NCBI GenBank assembly: GCA_000499405.2
Contig: HG738140.1
Span: 7,102,879-7,166,878 of the forward strand
Length of the DNA stretch: 64,000 nt
Source: Onchocerca volvulus
Taxonomy: Eukaryota > Nematoda > Chromadorea > Rhabditida > Onchocercidae
Reading direction: 5' to 3'
Shown here: in pieces, positions 49,683-62,851 of the stretch
Layout of the letters: the number at the start of each line of letters is the position of its first letter
How positions within the stretch are numbered: the stretch's first letter is position 1
Program-made: the position numbers and the translations under genes
The notes under the pieces: model-generated
Seen by the model: only the letters and a program-made list of their open reading frames with translations
Told to the model about the DNA's origin: nothing
Database searches by the model: none

Positions 49683-52386
49683 TAATATTGCTTGATGGAA
49701 TGTTATCGCTTTTTCGTATTTCATTCTTGTTTCGCATTAGGGAAACGATGTAATTTGAATTGAGTAATTGCCTCAATTAATCAAATTGAAATTAATTTCA
49801 TTTGTTGTTTCTTTTCTTTTCTCTTCAACGATGATTTGTGATTTCTTGAATATTTTATGATTATATTGCCCACCAGAGATTTTTTCAAATTATTTTTATT
49901 TTATTGCCAACGGCCAAATCTAATTTATCATATCGTGCCATGTACGATTATATACTGCATTTGCATCGAATTTGTTCATTATTGATATTCAAGTAATTCC
50001 GGAATCGGATGTTACATGTTTCGATCAAGAAATTTTTCGCTTTTTTTCGAAACTTTTATTGTCTCCATTTTAGTTTGACGAAAATTTAGTTTCATTAGTA
50101 TTTTAAAATGACTCAATTCATTTTCAAAAAATTAATTACCAATGAATCTGTGGAATTTTTTTTTTTTTTTGTAAACTTAAAATACTTTTAAGGAATATGA
50201 ATTCATGCGTGGTATTTTTCAACTATCGAAATTTTGCCAGCATTTTATATTGATTGATATACTTTGCTCAGATTTTTGCTATCACTTTTAAAATTTCCGA
50301 AAAATGAAAAAGAATTTTCATCACATTTAACTTGATCAAATTTTATCAGATTTTAAAGATTAGATCATTCTAAAATTTTTCGTATTTAATTGTTGTTGTG
50401 AATGATGGTCACAATTTTTGAAATCAACATACAAGTAAGTAGAGAATATAAATTTTTTGATATTGTAATTTTGTGAAGTAAAATGCAAAATTCAATGTGT
50501 CAAACGAAGAGTTTATTTCATTATCGAAGGCTATTACAATTTCTATCATAGGATGTTTAATATTCGAAAAGGAAAAATTAAAAGAAAACAAAGAAAATAA
50601 GAAAATTTTTTTTTTTAAACAAATAAAGGAAGAAAAAAAGAAAGAGTTTGTAAAAAGATTGAAATCAAAGCATAATTATTATCAAAATAGAAATAATTTC
50701 AACAATTCGTAATGAATTATCTATTTCATTTCTTATTTTGAGCATAAATTCCAAATTAAACTCCAAAATAATACAATTAGTGACAATTTCGTTGTTATTG
50801 ATGATAATTTTGAATTAGAATTGAGAAAAGAATGAAAAATGTTAATGGTGATAAAATGCGGAAAAGAAGTAACAAATGCTATGATTGAGATAAATATGAG
50901 GCAAAATAAAGTGTTCAAGTTGATTAAATCAGATGGATGATTGGATAACATAAAATAATAATACTACTACAGTATCTCTAAAAAAATTATACCAGTTCAT
51001 GAAATATTCCATGATAAGACTGAAATACGGCAAAAAGATGAGAAAAGAAAAAGGAATGAAGGAAAAACTTTTTATTTTTCGAAAACCGGATATGAAAATA
51101 TTGTTGTTGTGGAATGAATTAATTGATGAACAGAGTTGAAATATACTTTGAATAATTCCGTTAATTAAAATAAAACAAAAAGCGAACAAAGAAAGTGAAA
51201 GGAAGAGAAATAATGGGAAAATTGCAAGAGTTTTTACATTCATTTTCAGAAAGGTATGCAATAGAATTCTCTCGACTACTAAAAATAAAGCATTTAGGAA
51301 GTAACTTTATCCCGGAATTAAAATATTTTAAAATTCCCGAAAGAATTGTCCATAAAATTTTCAGCTTTTCAAACAAAAAAAGAAAGAAACGATTACTTTG
51401 GAAGCAAATAGCCTCGAGCGGTTTGAAATTTTTTCGAAAAACATTAATCATTTTTTAATTACAGCAATGAAAAGTAGGATATCATTCCTATTATTGTTTG
51501 TTGCTGTAATTTTTTTTCCCTGTTTGTTTTCGTTTTCGTTTTCATTTTTGTTTTTTGTTTTTTGTTGTTCTTAATCTGGTGGTTGCTAATAAAATAGTGA
51601 TAATGATAAGAGTAAAGTAGTAGTAGTAATAGTAATGATGATATTGTTGTTTATTAACAGTTGTTATTAATCATTATATTTATGATATCATTTATCAAAA
51701 ACAATATCATCACTCTATATTATATAAACTTTATATCATATTATTGCGATATAATAAATGGTTTAAGACTGTTTATCAAATGTAAGAAAAAAAAAGTAAA
51801 AACAAAGAAAAATATGAGCATATAAAATAAGCAATGAAAAAGAAAAAAAAGTGGATTGTAAACATCAAAAAAAAAAAAAACAGTAAAAATTCGTTTTTTC
51901 TTTCGTTCTTTTTTTTTTTTATTTGTTTTTTTTTCTTTGTTTTTTGTTTTTTTTTTTTTTTTAAATTGATAACAAGAAAAGAAAAAGTGAAAAGAAGAAA
52001 AAAACAGTTAAGATTTCTGAGATTGACTGGAAGATTGAGGAATTTCATTCACAATGTTGGTGAACGAAGTTATACATAGATTATTTTATATTACATATCA
52101 TTTAATATATGTATATGTATAAATATCATTTAAAATAATTTATTACGAAAAAAAAGAGGAAAAAAATGATTTGGCTCATAGAGCCTACATTGATAAGTAA
52201 TAACTGATAAGAAACTGGGAAGGAAAAGAGAAGAATAGAACGAAATTGCGCTAATACAATGATAATACAATGATCCTGTTGGATTGACTATCCTGGATAT
52301 ACATTGTAGTTTGTTTTTTCGCATTTGAAAGACTAACAAATCATGAGTGATAAATGATTGATAAACATTTAATCATGATAATATTC

Positions 52387-54336
52387 TCAATGTTTGCCCG
52401 AATTTGATCGCAATAATGTAAGTGCTACAACTATAGCAACAACGAAGATGGCAAATGCAAGCATACCAACAAATGTAAAACCTGTCAGTGACATGCAAAT
52501 ACCTTGATTCATTGTACTAACAATTACCGGATGACCGTATTCACGATGTTCAACCGAACGATGACGTAATGCATCCGGTAATGGAGTAAACTGAAATTTA
52601 CGATAATTAATCAATTATTCGATTAATTGGCTTTTTTTTTTTTCAACAATTTGATAGATATGATTTTAAGTAAAAATTTGAATAACAAGAAATTCATTAA
52701 ATTTTAATAGTTCTTTCTATTTTTCCATTTTAGATATTTATGATTTAAAATTTAAAATTTTGTTAATTTAAATAATTAATACAAATTAAATTTTACCTCT
52801 TCGTTTATATCCAATGTATTCAGATCAGTGCGTACATCAACAACATTCTCATCTCTTACATCACGCTTCTTCAATACTCTAAATGCAGCAACTTGTCGCG
52901 ATGCAGCTGCAGCACCACCATTTCGTGAACGAACTGCTCCAAATCCTTGTGGTTCTGCACATTGTGGTCGTGCACATTCACTGTTTGGTTCTTTAATTGT
53001 AATACTAATTTGACATTGGTAGAACAGTTGTGATCGATCCGCATATTTGTAGACGTGAGCTTCTTGTCCAGCCATTAAATCTAGAAAAAAAAAAGAAACG
53101 AAAATTTTCTTTCAAATTTTTTATTTAATTTCAAAAAAAACGATTAATTAATTAAGTAAATATTCTTATTAAATTTCCAGTAATTTTATATGATTTTTTA
53201 GGAACGAAAAACATACCAGTTGGATATTCCAAGTTGTTGAGCAAATATTTGTCCAAAGCACAACCATCAGCATTTAATAATTCCACCTTATCACCGTTAC
53301 CATCATCAACGAAGCATGAATGTACAACAGCACAGAATGTATCAACTGTTTCAGAATCACATGTCCATTTATGGTACACTGGTTGACCAATGGTAGCAAA
53401 TTGAACAGGTTGTCCGGATGGTCCACCATCAAGAATCTAGTGAGAAATATTCATTAATTATTATAAATTTTCTTTCTTTTCTTTTTTTTTTTTTCTAAAT
53501 AGGCTTTCAATTGGACTATTTTAATAAAGGTTGATAAAAACTTAATAAATAATAATTAATTATATTTATATTTATAAATTCAAATTTATGTTTAAATTTA
53601 AAGAAAAATACCTCATATCGGCATACAGGCATCGGTACAATTTGTGTTGCAAATGCAGTTGTCATTTCGGAAACTTCAAGTTGAGCGCTAACTGTCTTAT
53701 CAGCTTCCATGTAAAAGCATTGTATTCGATATGCTCGATCAACTTTTGTCACAAACAATGGATGGAATGAGATGACAACAACTGATGTGACAAAAATACC
53801 ACGTGGATTTAACGAACGTGTACGTGCTACATTACAGGAATCAAACGGAAGTTCAATTCCGGCTACCTGACGTCCACCTTCATCATTTCGGCATCCTGCC
53901 TGATCGTATAAGCCTTTCACGTATACATGTCCTGAAATAATAAGTCCATAAATTATAAGATAAAAATTTAATTTTATGATTTACGGAAAATTTCTCCATA
54001 TCTAATCATCCTTTCATTTTGTCTTACAACATAAAGATTTCTTAATCAATAAAATAATAAATCATACATTTTAATGATTAAAAAAAGAAGCATGTAATTA
54101 TAATTTTTACAAATTCCCTCCAACTTTTAAATTTATTTAAATTTTAAAATTAGAATAAATGAAATAAGTAATGAATATTTAACAAACAAGATACCTTCAA
54201 ATGGATTACGAGTATTAAAGTTGACAGTAATTGATGTTGGACCACATTCAATTTCTGGTTCACCTTCTACACCGTTATCAACCGGAATAGCATTTACAGC
54301 AGTGATAAATAGCAATACGCTTATTAACCGAAGCAT
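52387..54336 (-). CDS. cut-1: Cuticlin CUT-1-type ZP-domain protein
   Basis: Complete five-exon gene: 54336-54195, 53931-53612, 53436-53217, 53080-52797, 52590-52387 (389 residues; C. elegans CUT-1 is 424, from memory). Signal peptide MLRLISVLLFITAVNA (1-16), then the mature start IPVDNGVEGEPEIECG. The ZP domain runs from about Cys31 to Cys268 and includes YDQAGCRNDEGGRQVAG, RTRSLNPRG, YRIQCFYMEADKTVS and MAGQEAHVYKYADRS. An Ala-rich linker (284-293) and a dibasic furin-type site RVLKKR|D (295-300) follow, then a C-terminal membrane segment (about 360-382) with a short tail. Cuticlins are cleaved, secreted and cross-linked into the cortical cuticle and alae; cut-1-like genes are known in filarial worms. 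The start ATG is unambiguous. Confidence 0.97.
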
Positions 54337-54399
54337 GATAATATCAGTAAGAAATGAAGGATGAAAATAACGATATTGATAATAACAGTAATAGATCCT

Positions 54400-54438
54400 G
54401 TTGCTGTTGCTGTTGTTGTTGTTGTTGTTGTTGTTGTT
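54400..54438 (-). repeat. (CAA)n/(CAG) trinucleotide repeat in the cuticlin 5' leader
   Basis: Read on the minus strand this is a run of CAA units followed by interspersed CAG units, lying between the putative TATA box and the ATG of the cuticlin gene. If transcribed it forms an unstructured CAA leader. The plus strand reads GTT/GCT. Confidence 0.8.
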
Positions 54439-54503
54439 GATGTACTTGTTGTTGTATTCTTGTTGTTAAAGTTGATATGACTTCTGATATCCTTGGAACT
54501 TCT

Positions 54504-54511
54504 TTTTATAG
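54504..54511 (-). promoter_or_regulatory. Possible TATA box of the cuticlin gene
   Basis: TATAAAAA on the minus strand, in the context CCTATAAAAAGAAG, about 170 nt upstream of the cuticlin ATG and just upstream of the CAA repeat leader. TATA-like strings are common in this AT-rich DNA, but this one sits in a locally GC-richer stretch. Confidence 0.35.
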
Positions 54512-55064
54512 GCATGATATCGGACGGATATTGACCCGCCTTCCTGGATAACCAGCCTTCCCGTCGGTAATACCATCGAATTTTAACCGACCCAATTTTT
54601 CTGTCTTTTTTTCTTTTATTTATTTTTTTTTTTATTTTCATCAATTTATTTTTACATTTTTCATGTTGTCATTTCTGTTTATTCCTTTCTCTTCTTATCA
54701 TTTCATACATCAATTGAAAAGATTGGGTTAATAAAGAAAGAATGAGAAGGGAAAAAAAGAGAAAAAAAACGAAAACTATTGTTTCACTGTGGGTGATTTT
54801 GAATTTGTCAGTTTTTCGTTTTTCTCAGTTCCACCCATTTTCATTTTGTTATTGTTTTTTTTTTTTTTTTTAAACTTTGCAGAAATTTTTACGCTATTAG
54901 AAATATTCAATCACTATCCCTTTTACGCCACTTCCTTTTTTTCATCTCATTCTTCGATATTTATTTTATTAATCTTAAAAAAAAAAAAAAAAAAAAAAAG
55001 AAAAATTAACTGATTTCCCTTTCCGTGTTTTCACCTAAATTTATTTTTAGTGTAATAAAATGTA

Positions 55065-55340
55065 TATGTATGTATGTACATGTATATTTTATTTGCGTAT
55101 ACGTGCGTGTATATGCGTATGTCTGTTTGCGTATTACGTACGTGAATATTTGCATGCATTTGTGCAGATAAATGTATCACATAAATGAATATTTGCATGC
55201 TCATGTGTGTGTCTGTGTATGTATATTACGTACGTGAATTTTTGCATGCGCATGTGTGGGTGCGTTTATATTACGTGCGTCTGTTTTTATGCGTATGCAT
55301 ACGTGCGTACGATATATTTTTCACGTGTACGTGTACGTTA
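55065..55340. repeat. Purine-pyrimidine alternating repeat (TACGTG/GCATGC/GTGTAT)
   Basis: Alternating purine-pyrimidine DNA with many CGTACG, ACGTGCG and GCATGC steps. TTACGTACGTGAAT followed by TTGCATGC occurs at about 55133-55156 and again at 55226-55249, so an eroded unit of about 90 bp is likely. Such DNA is prone to Z-form. Confidence 0.65.
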
Positions 55341-55479
55341 TATAGAAATGAATTAAATGGTGACATTTTATCGAAAAATTTCAACTTTTCCTCACATGAA
55401 TTCATCTCCAATTACTTCGTATGGTTGTCATTTTTTTCCCTTCTTTTTTTTTATCATTTTTATTTTCCTTACTTAATAA

Positions 55480-55550
55480 TTATTATTATCATCATTATCA
55501 TTATCATTATTAACACTGTTACTACTGTCATTAATATTATCATCGTTAGT
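55480..55550. repeat. (ATT/ATC)n imperfect trinucleotide repeat
   Basis: TTATTATTATCATCATTATC-type run with later interruptions. Confidence 0.75.
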
Positions 55551-58500
55551 TGTATTTAGTTTTATTTCAATTTTACCTTTTTTCATTTTTCACCATTCAA
55601 CCATATTCAACATTTCTCTATTTTGCTATTTAATCAACCGGAGATTTGAATATTGCTGAACTTCCGGATGTTTGTCTAAAAATAAAATATCCTAAGTAAA
55701 TGCCGGATCCGGAAGCTGGTAGCCATTGCTAAGAAATATTAATTTGCTATTTTTGAATAAATAATTAATTTCCATGTTATGATTGTTACTGTTTAATATT
55801 AATTTTGTTGTTATGAAAAGGAAAAACAATAGAAAGAAGGCGAAAGCGAAATTCCATTTCATGGGACATCGAAAGAAAAAAAAAGGATAAAGGAAGGTAA
55901 AATAGGTAAAGGGAGAGGTGAGAAAGAGTAGATAATAGAAAAATTAAATGGCCGAGAATTTAAGGTGACATCTTTCTTCATTCTTTTTTTTCTTTAATTT
56001 TATTTTCTCTACATTCGTTTTCATTTTTTTTCCATTGTTTGTTTCGAAAACTTTATCATTATCAATTAATTTTACTTTCAAATTAAAAATTTTAAGCAAG
56101 AATAAATTTGAAATGATGAAAAAATTATATTTGATAATCAAATTTACGCATTAGATTAGTAACAATTGCGATAAGTTTTATGAATAAATCATAATATTAT
56201 CGACAATGATTTCAGATTATTGCATACTAACAATTACTAATTATTGATCATTTAGAATTTTGATCGATTCATTCATTTATCTATATTATTTCCAATATTT
56301 TGATGAATAATTACTACTACAATTTGAATTTATAAAAAATATAAAGTGATATGATTAAATTACTGTAATATTTTCAAATATCATAGAAAAGTATTTTAAT
56401 TTAATAATAAAACAGTGATAAATTTGTTAGGCTCATTTTCGAAAAGTTTTTGAGAAACAATAACTTGCTGAGCCAAAATATGTCAAATATTCAACACTTT
56501 TTTTTCCTAATCGCAAGGATAATATTGCGATCTCGTAAAAAGTTTAAATTGCATGTCTTCTGAGAAAAAATAACCGTTCATTTACTCATCCCATTCATAT
56601 TTCTTATTCATGAAATACTTTTACTCGTTATTTATTTAATTCATTGGCATCAGATTAAAAATGATATTAAAAATATGCGTAATTGAATTCGTCGTACTGT
56701 TTTACTGATTTCATAATTGAAATTTGATTTAAATTAAATTTGATCGCCGAACACTGAATATAAATTACACATCAGATGAGTTCGAATCATGCAAATTTTT
56801 ATTATTTGTATAAAAATTAATAAAATATAATTTTAGTTTTGTAGCCTATTTTTGGGTCTAATACTGTAAACCTGTATATTACTTAAATGGTTAAGAAATT
56901 CAATTAATATCTTCGAGAATGATTTATTGCAGTAGATTAATGAATCTTCATGTAAAATAGTTGACAAAAACTACAAAACTCTTTTGGTAATCCAAAAATT
57001 AAACATAATTCATGTATTAAATAGATGTCGAATACATTTGAAGATAAGAAAAATAAAAGTTTTGCAATAGTATGTAAAGATTTAAAAATAACATTTTATT
57101 AAAATGTTATATTTCACATGCAGAAATATATATAATTTTTTTCTTACTTTCAAGAATTGTTTTTGCTAAATTCAAATATATGTTTATTAATTTTAATACA
57201 ATTAAATTTAAAAATTCCGAAAAAGTTAATAACAAGGCATCGCGATAATGAAAATAAGAAAATCATACAAAAATTTCAAGAATTTGGTAATTAAAATTAA
57301 TGAACAAATTAAAAATCTTGATTCAGATCTGTATTACTGAAATTTTAAAAAATTCCAAAATTTAAAAAAAGCCATTATCAATTCATAAACTGTTAAATTT
57401 TCGTATGAAATTTCAATGAGTTTTATTAGATCACAAAAAACACAAGCGAATTATAATACAGATGATTGATAAATGATTAGTTAAATATTTCCATATCGAT
57501 AAAAAAGCTTTTTTTTGTGATTTCAAATTAAACATAGCGATTTTAAATTCGATTCATAATTTCGAATAAACGATTTCAAATATAATTTACAGCTAAATAT
57601 ATATATTTGAATTATACTAAAATAGAGGCAAAATTTAGCGATGCAGTAAATCCGAACTTATTAACAGTGCTGAAAATTATTCAATAAGAAAAAAAAAAAT
57701 AGCCAACTGTTGAAAATTAATAATCAGTAAATGAGATACCCTAAAAAACTTATGCTGCAGAAAAAAAATATTGTCAAATTATAATTGTTTTTTTCTGCAC
57801 TCAAAAATTGAGGCGTTTTAACGAATAAAACAATTTCAACAAAATTCTGTCTAAATGCTTAATCATATCATATCATAAAGAAATCACAACTTTATCACAC
57901 CAAAAAAAAGACAGCTAATATTTTTTTTTGCTTATTGAATGGATTGCAATGTTTAAACAAATATTATCACATAACAAACATCCACGTAACACGTAACACG
58001 TGTTCACGTATCCTTACATATGTAGCAATGACATTATAAATTACAAATATGGCAATATCTGATTCAACTCTGCTTCTATGTTTGAATGTAAAATTTTTGA
58101 AATATGATACTTGTTAACACATAATTGTCAGAAATACACCTGCCATATATAATAATATAGCAAATATGTCCAATAATTTAAAAAAATTTGGCGAAAAATC
58201 TTGTAAAATTTTTTAAAATGTTTCAAAATTTATAATTTCCGAAAAACAGCGATGCAGCTAATAATATGAATAGCATATATTTTCATTTTGAACCAATGCC
58301 TAAAATTAAAAAAATTTTTCTTGAATTATCGCAATGACATCGTATTTTCAGGATATATAAATAATATTTTCTGATATCAGATTTTTTTTTTACTGATAAA
58401 TCTGTTGAATGAGAATACTTCACCTGAATATACTTTATTTTATTAATTTTCCAAGTACTCTTATAATTTAATTATCTTAAAGGATAATTAAATTGCAGAA

Positions 58501-59586
58501 ATATGCTGATAAGAAAAATTTATTACCCATTACAAATCAATTATTTTTTTTGGCAATGTTTTAATTCATGTTGAAAGAATTAATCGTTGAATTTTGATGC
58601 ATGAAAAAAAAGTAGATCCGTAAAAACTACAATTGGAAAATCAAAAAAAAAAAAAAAACAAAACAAATCATCTAATACGGTATTAATGAATAATGATAAA
58701 TCAAAATTGAAGTATTTAAAAAATTTTTTTATGATATGCCATAAAAATTGATTTATTTTTTCAAACAGGTTCCTCCATCTTATGATCTTCTCATCCACGA
58801 CTGCTGTATCATGTTGATTAATTATAATTAAAAGAGAGAACAAGAATTTTTTTATCATTGTACAAAATGAAAGAAGTCAAAAAGAATGATAAAATAATAA
58901 CTTGAAATTTAAAAAACAAAAACATTGTTTTTTTGAGTTATTCAACTAAGAAATCACTTGCTCAATGAATCATTTAAATTTATTTTCTGTTGGATAAAAT
59001 ATGAATTAATTCAATTTCGATCAAACTTTTTTCATTTTTCATTATCATATTCTTTTTTAACTTAATATTGCTTATCGAAATTGTTCATGGGCGCATTATA
59101 CGAAATGATATAATCAAAGAATGGAATAATTAATGTAATTAATGAATAAATCAATCATTAAAATTGTGCAGTTTCATTGAATATTGATAATTTCCGAGCG
59201 ATATTATGGCAATTATATGCCGGAAATCATTGATTTAAATTTTCCGAACAAAAATTTTGTGTGATAAGTGGAATTAATCTTGGAAATCATTCGTTAATTA
59301 TTCAATTGCATTTTGTTAATTTGCTTGAAACCATTATGAAAATAGCATAGAATTTTGTTTTATATACCATTCTAGAGGCAAGATTCTGAAAGAGGAGATT
59401 CATGAATCGAATGGAATCATCATGATCGTCTAATCTTACCAGTCAATCTTTGATTGATATATGCTCAATTTTTTAATTTATTATTAAATTTTAAAGTAAT
59501 CAAATTCAAATGATGATAACATCAACGGAAATCACAAAATTTTATTTATCGCAATTGACAAAATCTATTCCAATGATAAACGATTG

Positions 59587-59612
59587 ATATATATATATAT
59601 ATATATATATAT
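59587..59612. repeat. (TA)n microsatellite
   Basis: About 13 TA units, flanked by ATTGA and CATTT. Confidence 0.9.
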
Positions 59613-61512
59613 CATTTACAAATACATTTGGCAAATAATATGAAATTCCTGCAGCAACTGAGATATTGATTAAAACAAACAGCAATTATACCTGAGATAT
59701 TAATTTAAAAAAAAATCATTTCATTGGAAAAACACTAATTGATGATTATTATCACAATTATTATCATCATGACAAGAAATAACAATAATCAGTTAATTAG
59801 GGAGTATGGATGAAGAAAGGGTGGCGGTAATATTATTTACAAAAATATTTATATAATTATTTCATTCAAATTATTTTTTTTAACTTTTCATGATGTAATT
59901 AAAGAATAGTATAATGTTTCAGAAATTATTCTTTTCTCTATATATAAATTTCAGAAGGTTGTGAATTATCCAAATTACAAATCACATAATTTTAATTTTT
60001 CCAATTAGTATATTCGGCTTAATTAGCAAAACAATTGATGCAGAATGATAAATTTATTTGTGTGGCATTGAAAATACAATTGCAATGTAAATAATTAATC
60101 ATTTTGTAAAATTCAAATGATAAATAAATCATAAAAGGATGCAACTGGTTTTTTTTTTCAATTAAATTAGAACTTGATAATTGTATCGTTTTATGATTAA
60201 TATATCATTTCGTAAATTTTGCAATAGTTCATTATCTTTTTTTTCGCTCTTTTCAGTCCAATTTTATCTCGTACTAAGAGTAATTAATTCATCAATTGGT
60301 AATTGCAAATGGGCAAAAGAGTAATAAGAAAAAATGGAGTGATAAAAAGTTTAGGTGTAATAAAAATATAATTGTAATTAAAAAGTTCCCTTTTTTGTTT
60401 TCATTTTATTAATGAAAAAAAAAAGTGTGATTTAGTAATTAACAAAATAATAGTTCCTATAGATGATAGGAAACAATTCTGTGCACATTTAATAGAGAAA
60501 TAACAAATGAAAATTCTGTCTTTTTTTTGAAATAAAATATTGGACATTGCTGTATCGGTAAATTGTCTAATCAAATGAGAACTGATTGATTTTATCAGTT
60601 GTTCGATCTCCAAAAGAAATTTTTTTCTTTTCCGATTTCTGGTTTTCGTAAAAGTTAATATAGATAGATTTCTATTATTTATACTAGCAGATTTAATAGC
60701 AAAAAAATGAAAATAAAAAAAAAAAAATGCGGAAAAAGAGATTCTAGTTATGTATTGTTTAAATATTGATTAAATCGATATTTTAAATCTATATTGAGAA
60801 CAAAAACCAAAAAAACTTAAATAACACAGTTTTTTTATAAAGATAAAGTTTTTAAAAAAGTGAAATAACTATGAGTCAATTAAACGGTTTGGAAAACAAA
60901 TGAAAAGACATTGATGATCTTTGAAATTACAATTATGTTTATTATCTTCTCACCATAATCAGCAAGTTCTTTCTTCCTAAGTTATAAGTATGGGAATTTG
61001 ATAACGGCTGAGAAAAGAATTAACAATAACAAGTTTTGAAGTTTTGAATTTAAAAAATTTATTGGTTTTCTTGCTAAATAAGATCAAAAGGTTCACATGG
61101 CAGTTAGAGATTAGTGAAGAAATTTCGGTGGAAACAAGAAGCAGTTATAGAAATAATAAATATAATAAGATGATTTTTTGAAATTAAATTTTTCAAAAAT
61201 TTTTAAATTTACAAAACAGAAATGGTGAAAAATTTTCGTAAATAATAATTCATTTTGAAATTGAAATTTGAAATGTTGAAAATAAAGAGGAAAAAGAGAA
61301 AAGAAGAAAAATTTTCCGATGGAAAATATTAATAAGAGAGAAATGCAAAAAAGGATTTTAAAAAAATTAACAAAAATGATAGGAGAATGGAGAAAAATCG
61401 AAAGAAATATAATATATTGATCTTAATTAATGCCAAGTAATGTGCAATAATCACTTATTTTATTTTTATTTATAATTTGAATTAAATTAAGTATCAATAA
61501 AAAATTAAAAAA

Positions 61513-61553
61513 TAAAGAGGGACAGAGAGAAAGAGAAAGAGAAAGAGAGAGAA
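61513..61553. repeat. (AG)n-rich microsatellite
   Basis: GAGAGAAAGAGAAAGAGAAA-type purine run. Confidence 0.85.
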
Positions 61554-62851
61554 GCGATTAGATTTTATTATGATAAAAAATTCCTATACTTATATTGTAA
61601 CAATACTATATTATTAGAAAACAAAGGTTTCTGGATGTTAAATTGTAATTAATATGAATAAATCGAACGATAAAATTTGATAATTTCATTGATTATTTAA
61701 AATATAAACTGATCAAATCAATTTCTTTATTGCCATTCTTTGAAAGGAAAAAAATTATTAAAATGAATTTTGAAATTATTGAAGAAAAAAAATGCATGAA
61801 TGATAGGAAATGAAAAATTTTGAAGAAAGGAGGATAAAGTAGGTAAAAAAAGTAAAAATAAGGGAAATTTTAAAATTTCGATAAGTTTAAGACAATAATG
61901 GAAATAAAACATTAGTTTTGAATGATACGTTAATTAGCTGATATGATGATAAGAAAAAATGAGAAAAGAAAATGCTGAAGAACGATTTTATGAAATGATT
62001 GATTTAAATAATGACAATAAATAAAGGAAAAGAAAAGTAGTAAAACTAAGAATAAATATGAAAATAAAAAAGGTATTTGAAGGGAGAAAAAAGAGCACAT
62101 AACAAAAAATCGAAAAGCTAAAAACTGAAAAACTGAAAAAGAAATGAAAATAATCTCTGATTTAAAAGTATAAAAAAAAAAAAACGGATAACAAAATTGG
62201 TCCAAAAAAAAGGTGAAAAATGAATAAGATTGCAAAATTTTTACTGCTGATAAAACTGACAAACAAAATTACGAGCAGAAATAAATAAATAATGACCTAA
62301 TGATATTAAATATCATAACAAGTTACAACTATACCACTCTTAAGAAGAGACTATCAACGATTTCAAGGAAGGAAAAAAAAAACAAAGAAAATTAATAACC
62401 GATTTAATTATATTGCATATATAGTATAGAAAAATTTGTATGAATATTTAAATTCGAAAAGTCTTAAGTATAAGCTCTGACGAATATGAAAAATTTGTTA
62501 AAATTGAAGTGTATTAAATGCATAAATTTATAAATTTGGATCAAATGAACTACATAAATTTATAAATTTTAATCATTTGTTTCTATCAAATGTAATAATT
62601 TAATTCATCAAAAATATAATCCTCATAAAAATAATTACGTTAATTTCTTTGACAGCTTATTGAAAACATCTAAATAGTATTTGCAAAATTCATAAATACC
62701 ATTTGTAAAATTTCTTCTATAAAAATTTTTTAATTTTTCCGAAAAGTTTTGCTGGAAAAAATTATGCTTTTTTAAATAATAATTTTACAGTACTTTATCA
62801 AAATTTGATAACACAATGATTTATGATTATTTTTTATAAACGTGATCCGTT

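Larger units (their letters stand above)
47513..52386. other. Intergenic region between nsun-5 and the cuticlin gene
   Basis: Contains the upstream region of nsun-5 and the 3' side of the cuticlin gene (both transcribed leftwards). It includes duplications at 47868-48077 and 48350-49682. An ATG frame on the plus strand at 51213-51458 (81 codons, Lys-rich) has no recognisable similarity. AATAAA on the minus strand at 52139-52144, about 245 nt past the cuticlin stop, could be its polyadenylation signal. Nothing else seen. Confidence 0.5.
54512..62851. other. Intergenic region between the two cuticlin genes
   Basis: AT-rich DNA with the repeats listed at 55065-55340, 55480-55550, 59587-59612 and 61513-61553. 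A GC-richer patch at 55635-55735 contains several CCGGA motifs and a short minus-strand frame of 16 codons; not supported as a gene. Nothing else seen. It must include the 3' region of the second cuticlin and the promoter of the first. Confidence 0.5.

Noticed and set aside
51213..51458. 81-codon Lys/Phe-rich plus-strand frame
   Set aside because: No recognisable similarity; the opposite strand is equally open, which points to chance.
55635..55735. CCGGA-rich patch with a 16-codon frame MATSFRIRHLL
   Set aside because: Stops at once and has no donor in phase.
56768..56784. GTTCGAATC resembling a tRNA T-loop
   Set aside because: No acceptor stem, anticodon or D-arm pairing could be drawn around it.
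58776..58830. Plus-strand exon-like VPPSYDLLIHDCCIM after TTTTTCAAACAG
   Set aside because: Isolated, with a minus-strand frame equally open and no neighbours.
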